This document shows, in pieces, positions 8,690-17,811 of a stretch of 19,070 bases of DNA. Each line of letters opens with the position of its first letter. The stretch's first letter is position 1. The DNA lies in assembly GCA_003833135.1 (NCBI GenBank), contig QZLH01000087.1, positions 134,530 to 153,599 on the forward strand. Direction: 5' to 3'. The DNA comes from Oehlia diaphana (Eukaryota > Glomeromycota > Glomeromycetes > Glomerales > Glomeraceae). A program made the translations under genes and the position numbers. The notes beneath the pieces are model-generated. The model did no database searches and had not been told where the DNA came from. It was given only the letters and a program-made list of their open reading frames with translations.

Positions 8690-10202
8690 ATGAAAGAACT
8701 ATTTACAGAAACTTCCCAATATCGAAATTGGTTCTATTCAAAGGAGAAACTGCAAGAAATCCGTGAAAAGAATCATGTGTCAGCTGTAGAGCGAGTGAAA
8801 CAAAGGGTATTGGAGGAAGCTGTAAGTGAAAATATATTTATTTGAATATTTTATTCAAGTTATTCATTGTTATTTTCTTAGGAACTGCAAAAATTAGTTT
8901 CAGCAAAATCAACACCTACACGTGGTGAACAACCTGAACGAGTAAATTCACCGCGATTAAATCCATCTGAAATCGAATATTTAAAGATGGAAGATGAATT
9001 AGCATTGTGCAATTATTATCAAACACAAATTCCTTTAGTCGACAGTAAATTCCCCGAGGAAATTCAAAAAAATAAATTCACAGATAAAGTAAAAGTAATT
9101 ATAATTTAATTATAATTCCTTGATCAATAAAATTCTAATCGTATAATATGATGATTAAATTAATTTCTTTGTTTAGGCCAGTGCAATAACATATGTAAAG
9201 AGATTTTATTTACGAAATACTATGATGGATTATCACCCCAGGGATATAATGTGGGTCCGATTGGATTGTTTATTAAAGCATAAAATCAAATTAATCTTAA
9301 CGAAATAATGTAATTTGCAGGATAACTTGTCTTTTCCTCGCTGCAAAAACTGAATTTTCGTTTGTTCCTATCGAAGATTTTATTAAATTCTTAACTACCA
9401 AAGCGACCAAGGAAGTTTTTTTCGATTTAGAATTAATAGTTGCACGAAGTTTAAGATATGAATTTACTGTTCATCATCCATATCTCAGTGCGTATGGACT
9501 ATTTCTAGACATGCAGGTATGTATTAAAATTTGAAATAAGTTTTATAGTTTTTATAATTAACTATTTGATCACCGTACTTTTTATTTAATGAAGACGGCT
9601 TTAAAAGATGCAAAAAAAATACAAGCTATATATGAAAAATCAAAGGAATACATTCACAAATCTCTTTTCACCGATACAATGTTTCTTTATCAACCATCAC
9701 AAATTGCATTAGCAACGGTACGTATTGCTGCCAAAGAGTTAAATTTTGATTTGAATAGGTAATAATAATTTTTATAAGTAAATAATTTTAAATATTAAAT
9801 ATTATTAATATGGAATTTCTTTCGGGTTACTAGTTATTTTTGTATAAAATTTAACTCTGAACCTAAAGGAAAACTAGATAATTTATACAAGATACTCGAT
9901 GAAATTGAAAAAATTATAAAAGAATATGAACCTACTCCCCTCAATAAGGCAAAAGAGATCGATGCTAGATTACATAAATGTAAAAATCCAGAAAAAAATC
10001 CAAATAGCGCCATGTAAGTGTTAAAAATGAGAACAGTCATTTAATATTTATGCATGTTAAAATAAACTAAATAAATTTTTTAAAAAAATTAAGTTCAAGG
10101 AAGAGAAAGCTCGAAAGAGAAGGCCTTGAAGATGCTGATCACCATAAAAAAAAAAGAATTGAAGACGAATATCAAAAATCTTTAGAAGAAGTATTTAAAT
10201 AG
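8690..10202 (+). CDS. CCNH: Cyclin H, CDK-activating kinase / TFIIH subunit
   Basis: Regulatory subunit of the CDK7-type kinase (Ccl1 in budding yeast, Mcs2 in fission yeast), which phosphorylates cell-cycle CDKs and the RNA polymerase II tail within TFIIH. Exons: 8690-8821, 8882-9094, 9177-9250, 9321-9516, 9595-9758, 9834-10013 and 10100-10202, giving 353 residues. The N-terminal helix is represented by SQYRNWFYSKEKL (human: SQKRHWTFSSEEQL). The first cyclin fold contains [37 protein letters not shown] and EFTVHHPYLSAYG; the second contains LLYQPSQIALATV-type residues (here FLYQPSQIALATV) and EPTPLNKAKEIDARL. The tail is basic, with KKKRIEDE. ATG 8690 fits the family length; the in-frame ATG at 8654 would add 12 residues. 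The exon 2 end could instead be three codon-frames earlier (GATAAA/GTAAAAG), changing two residues. Divergent from RRP8. Confidence 0.95.
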
Positions 10203-10311
10203 TCTTGAGAAAAGTTCGTGTGTTATTAATGTAATTTCTTCTGTTATAATAAAAAATGATTGTGCTACGTATACAATTTTTAAATGTGAAGATTTATTAA
10301 TTATATCAATA
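10203..10311. other. 3' flank of cyclin H
   Basis: AT-rich sequence after the cyclin H stop, with AATAAAAAATG near 10249 as a likely polyadenylation region. It runs into the MITE-like element. No gene. Confidence 0.4.
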
Positions 10312-10405
10312 CAGTCAACTTTCCATTACCCTCCCATCTATAAATGTACTTTACAAAAATTATGTATATGGCCCCAAGGGGAGCGCATTTATAGAGAGTT
10401 GACTG
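10312..10405. mobile_element. 94-bp MITE-like element with TA target duplication
   Basis: The segment begins CAGTCAACTTTCCATTA and its other end read in reverse is CAGTCAACTCTCTATAA, 14 of 17 identical. Both ends are flanked by TA (10310-10311 and 10406-10407), the target duplication of Tc1/mariner/pogo-type transposition. A second internal inverted pair, TCTATAAATG (10337-10346) and CATTTATAGA (10386-10395), strengthens the foldback. It has no coding capacity, so it would need a transposase supplied elsewhere. Confidence 0.72.
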
Positions 10406-11134
10406 TAGTTAATATATTTATTGCGCAATCAAGTACTAATAAAGTTGTTCTTTTTTACAATTTTTTTCACGAAACATTACAGTATATAATTCCGAGTTTT
10501 GATCGCAACTAATTTGCACCAGGTTAAATTCCACGTTTCAGGCCCCCAATATACATTCAATTCTCCATATATGCACCCTTCAGAACTATTTACCGTAGTA
10601 ACACCACCAATTTTATAATTAAAATTTCACCCCACGTGACAGGTGATATTTAAGGGGTTGTGAAAAAAATAATTTTGAAAAAACTAAGTCCCTCAAATAA
10701 ATTGGGGAAGGTGCTGCTCAGGTAGCACAAAATCACGTGTATGCATTTGTTTAACCGGAGCATGTGACCGACGTTGACATTAACAGCATCATTAGTATCA
10801 ACCATTTATCTTAAATTCATTAATAAACACACTTGTTAAAATTTAGCAATATTAAATTGATATATAAAAGAAATAAATATATTAATTAGTCAGAATTCTT
10901 AAAGGAAAGAAACGTGTGTATATCTTTCTGTGAATTTTTAAATAAAATCTTCGGCATTTGAATAATATTCCGGAAATCTGCTGCAAAAAAATTCCGGAAT
11001 TATAAATTTTATTAGAAATTTACCGGAAAATCCGGGTAAATTAGAAGACCCGTGATCCAAATCACGTGTTCATACGAATTCTATATTTAAGTTTTAAAGG
11101 CTTTAAACGCTTTGACGGCCAAATTCACTCGGAA
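10406..11134 (+). promoter_or_regulatory. ATG1 upstream region with CACGTG boxes, TATA box and CCGGAA palindromes
   Basis: No gene is seen in this stretch. CACGTG occurs at 10633-10638, 10734-10739 and 11063-11068, all reading TCACGTG on one strand, and the related CATGTGAC lies at 10761-10768. A strong TATA box, TATATAAAAG, is at 10861-10870. If used, the leader would be about 240 nt, and it contains no ATG before 11135, which supports that start codon. The palindrome TTCCGGAA occurs at 10968-10975 and 10992-10999, followed by CCGGAAAATCCGG at 11023-11035. A small hairpin, GTGCT..AGCAC, lies at 10711-10728. Functions are inferred from motif only. Confidence 0.6.
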
Positions 11135-14100
11135 ATGACTTCAGTTACAAGATCACCAGAACAGAGAGACGTTAAAGGGCTACCTTTAGGTGTAGGAAAC
11201 TACATTGTGGGCGCTGAAATAGGTCGGGGGTCTTTTGCAAGCGTTTATAAAGGTTATAATAAGGTTGTTTAATTTCACAATTTAGAAATGGTCCAACTCT
11301 AGAATCGTCTCGATAGCTTTTTTACCTGCATAGCTTTTACTACTACCTTCACCATAACCTCTATAAGTGTTCTTAAAATCAATCCGTTTATTAATTACTT
11401 AACCGCCATTTTCTTTAATTTATAGAAAACACACGAGACTGTTGCTATTAAATCCGTGCTGAAATCTAAATTAACAAAAAAGTTATTTGAAAATTTGGAG
11501 TCTGAGATACAAATTCTTAAAGGAATTCGACACGATCATATTGTTCAATTAGTTGATTGTAAGGTTGGCATAGTTAAGATATAAAGTCGCTAGCTGTTTG
11601 AAATAGAAGAAAAATTATTATGATATCTTCTTAATTGCATTTTTTAACTATTGCTTTGCCGTTCCTTTTATAAACAAAACCAATTATTTAAAAGAAATCA
11701 GATACCCATATTCACTTAATTATGGAATTTTGTTCTATGGGTGATTTGTCAAATTATATAAAAAGACGTGGCGATGTAAGTAGTATTGCCACAACCGATC
11801 CAAGTGCACCCCCATTGAAACCTACTACGAATGGCCTAAACGAATATGTCGTTCGTCATTTCCTATTACAACTAGGTATTCTGAAATATATTCATTTTAT
11901 TTTTGGGAACACAAGGCACAAGTTTATTAGGGATGTTCATATTTTTTCCATGATTTTTACGCTTGTGCTTAAATTACAATTGCACTTTTATCAGTCAATT
12001 CAAATTTATATTTACATTACATTATTTATTTATAATATATATTTCTTTCAGCAAACGCGCTGGAGTTTCTAAGATCACAGAATCTAATACATCGTGATAT
12101 CAAACCTCAGGTGCCATGTTTATACATTTGAAAGGAATATTTGCGTTATATAAGAATTTTTTTTTCTCATTTTTATTTAATGTTGCCAGAATCTATTGCT
12201 GCTGCCACCACCTACTGATAAACAAAAAGGGCATATTGTTGGCTCACCTGATCTTCCAATTTTAAAAATTGCAGATTTTGGTTTTGCCCGTATATTACCA
12301 TCCACTAGTTTGGCAGAGACATTATGTGGTTCGCCACTTTATATGGCTCCGGAAATATTACGTTATGAAAAATATGACGCTAAAGCTGATCTTTGGAGTG
12401 TTGGTGCTGTTTTATATGAAATGGGTGTTGGTAAACCTCCATTTATAGCTCAAAATCACGTAGAATTAATAAGAAAAATTGAAAAACGCGGGGATAAAAT
12501 TAAATTTCCTAACGAGTCGTCCGGAATTATACAAACAGGATATACTCAATTGGATTCAACAAAGTCATCTTCAAATAATAAAGCATCTTCACATAATGGT
12601 GGAACATACCCAGTTATTAGCGAAGAACTTAAAGATTTAATAAGACATTTGTTGAAACGTAACCCCGTAGAACGTATCTCATTTGAGGAGTTCTTTATGC
12701 ACCCTTGTGTAACAAGTAGATTAGAACCTTTGCAACCAAGGTCGTCTAATAAAACATTGCATTCAAAAGAAAGATCCGGTCATGATTCAAAACTCAAAGG
12801 TATTACTATGATAAACACCCAGGATAATGAACTAAAAGCGCATGTTAGGGATAGGTCAAAATCATCCCCAGCTCCAGTGATTTCTAATAATCAATTGAGA
12901 AATCCACAAATTCACACTAAACCTAATTTTTCCCGTAAAGATTATGACATACAGAAAGGGAATTTAGTGGATTATGTTAATCCTTTACAAAGAAAAACTT
13001 CTAAGGATAATCGGTATTATATCATTGCAAAAAAATTTTTTTTTTTGTTTAAAATTATGTGAAGAATTTATGTTGATCTTTAATTTTTAAATAATATTAA
13101 AGAAGCACTAAATATTCAGGCACAACAACAACAGGAATAACAAAAAACGTTGACAATAATAACCTTCAGGTTAATACAGATTTGCAACCACCATATGATA
13201 ATTCATCACCATCTCCTTCCTTGTTAGTGCAAAAACCTTCGACTGAAGAAGTAACAAACAAAAAGCAAATTGATGAAAATGAAACTTTAACCAGTCGATC
13301 GAATGGAGAAGAATTAACTGGTTATGAATTTGAAAGAGAATATGTTCTTGTTGGATCGAAACGAACGGTAGAAGTTAATGCATTAGCAGATGGTATGTAC
13401 TTTTTGAAATTTATTTTTAAAAAAACCAATTAAAGGGTATTATATATGGTATTATACCTTTAACTGGTTGGCAATTTAATTCTTTTCAAATATAATTAAT
13501 ATTGTTGCTTGATTATGATATTAGAATTCAATGCCGCATCACCAAAAGGGTTAGCACATACATATGGAAATAAAGGTACTGCTATTGTATTGGCTGGACC
13601 TTCAAATCAATTAGATATTCAATATCGAACAACGCCTCCGAATGCAAATACTTCAGCATCTTTCTTTTTTTCGACGACACCACCTTTCGCTTTGCCTATT
13701 TCTGTAGGTCATGAAAGGGCTAATTCTTCTGGTAATGCCAATAGCGCGTTATCGGCTCTTGAAAGGGCCTTATCTGTTGCGTCAGGCCGTTTGTTTGGAA
13801 CGGGCAATTCACCTCCATCTTGGAGCGAGAAATATTCAAAACAAAAGGGAAACGCTATTGTAATTCCTTCTTCTGAATTGAGCGATCCCGCAGAGGTAAT
13901 ATAATATTTTAGTATCAATAATAAAATTCGTGTTAAAGACAGATATGCATATAAACTTTTAATAATTTAGGAAGCAGTCGTTAAAACGATAGAAGATCAT
14001 GCGCACAAAGCTTATGTTATTTTCCAGTTTGCTAGTACGAAATTTAATCAGCTTCTACCACCACCACCATCTGCTAGCAACGACATGGTGGATGATATGC

Positions 14101-14890
14101 CTGTCTCAGAAGAAGTAGCTGCAATAAAAGCGGAAGAGGCGTTTGTTTTGTACCTAAGGGCATTGTCTTTTTTGCAGGCAGCCATGGATAGTGCTAAAGA
14201 ATATTGGACAAATGGAGAAAAGAATACAAATTATCCTGGTGGAAAAAGAGCTTCTCCAAGATTAATTGCTGGTAAGTTTCTTTATAATAATAATTTTATT
14301 AGATATTGAAAAATAACATACCTATATTTAAACCAACCAATTAGCTGTACAATGGGTTCGTGAAAAGTTTAATGTATGCCTTGATAAGGCAGAAATCGCT
14401 AAATCTAGGTTTCCCATAGAGGAAAAGTCGACTAGTGTCAGCGTAGAGAGGCTTCTTTATGACCGAGCACTTGAAATGGTAAATTATACATTTATTCATT
14501 CATTCGTTCCTTGTTACTTACAAAAGTTTGATTTCATACATATGTTAGAGTCGTCAAGCAGCTCTTAAAGAATTGGTTGGTGAAGACTTACCTAGATGTG
14601 AAAAAGCATATCAATCAGCTATTTATATGTTAAATGGCATTCTGGAGACACCTACAGACTATGAAAAGATCGAAAAGATCGAAGACGACGATCGAAAGAT
14701 TGTAAATGGATGTATGTAATATTGTTAATCTTGTTATTTAAGTAATTTATATACTCTGTACTCTAAGTTATTTTATTTCACCAAACGAACAGATATTAAG
14801 GAAATCAACAAACGATTAAGCTCATTACGAAAGAAATTGACTAATACAGAAATTCCAGTCGTTACAGGTCAGAATGAAAGTCCCGGATAA
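11135..14890 (+). CDS. ATG1: Atg1/ULK autophagy-initiating serine/threonine kinase
   Basis: Kinase that starts autophagosome formation, acting with Atg13 and scaffold proteins under TOR control. Exons: 11135-11263, 11426-11563, 11695-11875, 12052-12110, 12190-13013, 13103-13392, 13525-13895, 13971-14271, 14345-14478, 14549-14711 and 14793-14890, giving 895 residues (yeast Atg1 has 897). Kinase domain about 24-341: glycine loop G30-R-G-S-F, VAIK lysine K52, HRDIKPQN with D165, DFG at 198-200, activation segment [13 protein letters not shown] with T213 matching the known autophosphorylated threonine of yeast Atg1. A Ser/Asn-rich insert of ~35 residues (about 277-311) interrupts the C-lobe. A disordered linker follows, then EREYVLV with Y524-V527 as a probable Atg8-interacting motif equivalent to the ULK1 LIR. 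Helical EAT/MIT region about 550-895. Exon 6 has a tandem acceptor (13102/13105). Confidence 0.97.
13341..13352 (+). other. Predicted Atg8-interacting (AIM/LIR) motif in Atg1
   Basis: Codons 524-527 read Y-V-L-V, preceded by the acidic stretch EFERE and followed by [11 protein letters not shown]. This matches the aromatic-x-x-aliphatic LIR consensus and occupies the position of the ULK1 LIR just upstream of the conserved VEVNAL block. It should tether the kinase to Atg8 on the growing membrane. Confidence 0.65.
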
Positions 14891-15284
14891 TAATTAACAG
14901 ATTAAATGAAAAAAATATCGATGGATGATTTCAAGCCAACAATTTATATTAGTTTGAGATAAGGTAGGTTTTACACTAAGCAGTAAACTTGAACATTTCA
15001 CATTTGAAACATTTTAAGAATGGGCTGACAACCATTAAATTAGCCGTAACCCGTTTGATTGAAAGTTACATCTTATTCCCCCCTTTTTAGAAATTAAATC
15101 ATGAATTAATAAATAATCGTACTGTAATTATATTGTTAAAATTAGATTTATTTATTAAATTGAATAAATTGCCTTAAAAACATAATTCTATTTTTTTTAG
15201 TCTATTTAAGAGCTCTATAAAATATTTGAATTTAAATAAGCTTAAATGTAATTTACAAATGAAATATTTCTATTGATTTCATTA
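14891..15284. other. Convergent 3' region between ATG1 and ATG14
   Basis: A 394-bp spacer lies between opposing stop codons. It is AT-rich apart from a slightly GC-richer patch at 15015-15090 that includes a C-run (TTCCCCCC). AATAAATAATCG near 15107 is a possible plus-strand polyadenylation area. I see no tRNA, small ORF or repeat worth calling. Confidence 0.4.
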
Positions 15285-16923
15285 TTATACAGTATCACAA
15301 AGAACCCATGTTTCACCATCCTCATTTTCATTATCTTCTTCATTATCTAAAAAAGATATAAATTTTTTTAATATTATCAATAAAAATTTATTTCTTAAAA
15401 TAAAGAAATAACTACCTCCTTCAAAATAATCATTTAAAGTAGTTCCTATAATGTTATTATCTGAGCTATTTCTCAACATTACTCGTACAACTTCTTGAAA
15501 ATCCAAGTTAAACGATTGATCAGGTATTCGATTAAGTGCTGTAAGATGCCCATACCTTAAAAAATAAGTTTAAAAAAAGGAAAGTTTAGTAATGAATTAC
15601 TTTATCACTAAATACTTCAAAGGTCATACTTACCTTCCAAGATTAGGAGCATTACAACAATGAAATAAGTTATGTAAAGTATGAGGAACTTTATGATAAG
15701 GTATTTCAATACCTTGTGTATGACATAGATAAGCAACATTGTAATTAAGCATAGCCATTCCTACAGTAAAACTCTCTAAATTTTCAGCTGTTAAAAAAAG
15801 TGGTGGCCTTTTACTATTGTTAAAGTCCTGACCGTTATTAACGATATTTTTAAATTTTTGAATAAAGAAAAAGAAATTTATATAAAAAAAAATCTAAAAA
15901 ATTAGTTAACAATTACCTTCCTGCTATTTCATTCAATGAACCTTCAGCGTATGAATTTGATCCTTTGTTTACTAATGTAAATGGAAGTTTTACACCAAGA
16001 TAATGAGCTATTAAACCCAACAAATGTATTACATGACCCACCGCTGTATTAATATCTTCAAATGGGTATCCTAAATTAAAGAAAACAAAAGTTTAATATA
16101 TTCTTTAATCGCTCCTTTTTATAATAAATTACTTACTTGTAAAATCGGATTTTTTGGGTAAACTTCTTCCAGCAATTGAATACTCAGAATCATCATCAAC
16201 TTTTCCATTTGGAGAAGATATTAATTTACTAATACTACCGCCACTCAAAATTCCATTATTCTGGTAATATTTTGTTTCATAATCATTTAATTTCTTTAAA
16301 TCAAATATAGAGACTAATTCACTAATTAAAACCTTTCTTGATTGAATTAAAACTTGATGCACATTGCGCCATTTTTCTTTAATATTATCAATGTCTTTTG
16401 TTATTACAATTTTTTGATGTGATTTAAACTTTTTGAAATAAGCACGAGAATCTAATAATACTTGTTTTCTTGCTTGTAAATTTTTTTTCCTTAAATCAAT
16501 TTCTTGACGATCTAATAATATAATTATGCAAATAAATAATTTTTTTAAAAAAATAATAATAAATAAACTTCTATATACCTCTAATTATTTCTTCTTTTCT
16601 TTTATTTATTTCTACTTCCAAGTTATTTAATTTTTGTAGACTAGCATGTTTATCAGCTAAACTTATTTGAAATTTCCTCGTAGATCCCGAAAGAAATTTA
16701 TTAGCTCGTTCTATTTTTTGCTGTTTAACTTGATTGATCTGCTTTAGCTCCACACTATACGTTCTCAATCTGAACAAAAGAAATAAAATAAAATAAAATA
16801 ATAAAATAAAAAATAAAAATATGAAAATCACAATTTTATTAAATAATAAACACAATACTTTTCACGAAGACAAATTGTACACCAAAATTTGCTATGATAG
16901 TTATGACAAAGTTGACACTCCAT
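15285..16923 (-). CDS. ATG14: Atg14, autophagy subunit of Vps34 PI3-kinase complex I
   Basis: Subunit that directs the Vps34/Vps15/Atg6 lipid kinase to the autophagosome formation site. Exons on the minus strand: 16923-16859, 16769-16579, 16511-16137, 16070-15917, 15813-15634, 15555-15416 and 15346-15285, giving 388 residues with all phases matching. The N-terminus carries the Atg14 hallmark of paired cysteines C3-x2-C6 and C15-x2-C18 (MECQLCHNY...FWCTICL). A lysine/glutamine-rich coiled coil covers about residues 25-150, followed by VLISELVSIFDL, HVIHLLGLIAHYLGVKLPF, AMLNYNVAYLCHTQGIEI and PHTLHNLFHCCNAPNLGR, the conserved core shared with UVRAG/Vps38. The zinc-like cysteine pairs and absence of a C2 domain favour Atg14 over UVRAG. 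The tail is short and acidic, ending ETWVLCDTV. Convergent with ATG1; divergent from TMEM14 (207 bp). Confidence 0.9.
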
Positions 16924-17130
16924 TTGAAAGAGAAAGTGTTTATCAAAGAAACGTTTTTTTCAACGATCACGATTAAAAACGTTGCACAGTCTTAACTGTT
17001 AATTCTTAAAGAATTTAATTGGCTGACTTGTTATAACGAGGATATGACGTATAAAATTGGTTAAATATCACGTGTTGTAAAAAGGTTATATCGAGAATCG
17101 CTTCTTTTCATCTTTATTTACATTGCAATT
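16924..17130. promoter_or_regulatory. Bidirectional promoter ATG14 / TMEM14 with CACGTG box
   Basis: The start codons of the two genes are separated by 207 bp. ATATCACGTGT contains CACGTG at 17069-17074, about 60 bp before the TMEM14 start and 145 bp from the ATG14 start. TGACGT, a CRE-like half site, lies at 17045-17050. The TCACGTG form is the same as in the ATG1 and RRP8/CCNH promoters. Confidence 0.6.
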
Positions 17131-17811
17131 ATGTCTGATAATACTGATTATCTTGGATATGCTTATGCTTTTGTAAGTATTAAATGAAGTCCTTTATTTA
17201 GGAAATTTATGAAATAAATATATATTTTTTTTTAAAAAAAAAATAGATAGTTACCTTAGGCGGCCTAATTGGCTTCATTAAAGCAGGTCAATACATTAAA
17301 AAGTTTATTTGAATTAGTTGACTTATTTATTAATTAAAAACTTCATTAAACTTACCATAAAATAGGTAGTACGACTTCTTTAGTGGCCGGCTTATCATTT
17401 GGTAGTTTAGCGGTAAGTAATATTCATTGCAAGTGGTTTTCTCTATTATTATTTGTCTAACAATTTTTACTACAATTATAGGGATTCGCAGCATATCGCG
17501 TAAGCGCAAATCCAAGAAATGTCGGTTTAGCATTAGGTAAATTTTAGCAAACTAACGTAAATTTTTCCAAGCTTTTTTCTAAGCTATCTTTAATCTTTTT
17601 AAATTAATTATTGTAGCCGTTTCTCTTGTATTGTTATTTGTGATGGGATCTCGTTTTTACAAAGGTGGAAAATTTATGCCAGCTGGTCTTGTCACTGTTC
17701 TTAGGTAAATAAATAATATCATTCTTACATAATTATAGTTTAATGGCTAAATTTGTTTCATTATTTAGTTTGTTTTCAGCTGCTCGCTATGGATATCGAT
17801 ATATCTCTTAA
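17131..17811 (+). CDS. TMEM14-family small membrane protein (UPF0136)
   Basis: Small multi-pass protein of the TMEM14/UPF0136 family; animal TMEM14C is a mitochondrial inner-membrane protein needed for porphyrin import in haem synthesis, and budding yeast has a short member. Exons: 17131-17172, 17247-17286, 17366-17412, 17482-17536, 17617-17704 and 17769-17811, giving 104 residues, the usual family length. The protein begins MSDNTDYLGYAYAF. About four hydrophobic helices follow: IVTLGGLIGFIKAG; a glycine-rich SLVAGLSFGSLAGFAAY; NVGLALAVSLVLLFVMG, then the conserved GSRFYKGGKFMPAGLV; and SLFSAARYGYRYIS at the end. Every exon is shorter than 90 bp, so simple ORF finding misses the gene. The first ATG after the CACGTG box is the only sensible start. 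Function in this organism is inferred from the family. Confidence 0.9.

Noticed and set aside
9834..10040. Minus-strand hydrophobic open frame of 68 codons
   Set aside because: It is the complement of cyclin H exon 6, which has the conserved EPTPLNKAKEI block in the sense frame.
11066..11134. N-terminal extension of Atg1
   Set aside because: The upstream frame begins with GTG inside a CACGTG box and has no ATG; ATG 11135 fits the family.
14891..15284. Possible tRNA or small RNA in the slightly GC-richer spacer
   Set aside because: I could not fit a cloverleaf or conserved box A/box B sequence.
15814..15916. Earlier acceptor (after GGTCAG, about 15831) for ATG14 exon 5
   Set aside because: It breaks phase with the exon 4 donor; the acceptor at 15814 restores the frame into KRPPLFLTAENL.
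16781..16820. AAATA simple repeat as a regulatory element
   Set aside because: It lies inside ATG14 intron 1 and is ordinary low-complexity sequence for so AT-rich a genome.
15285..16923. UVRAG/Vps38 identity for the Atg14 gene
   Set aside because: The N-terminal CxxC..CxxC pairs and the lack of a C2 domain point to Atg14, although the core region is shared by both families.
17330..17533. Minus-strand open frame of 67 codons
   Set aside because: It overlaps two exons and an intron of the TMEM14 gene on the opposite strand, and that gene has full family support.
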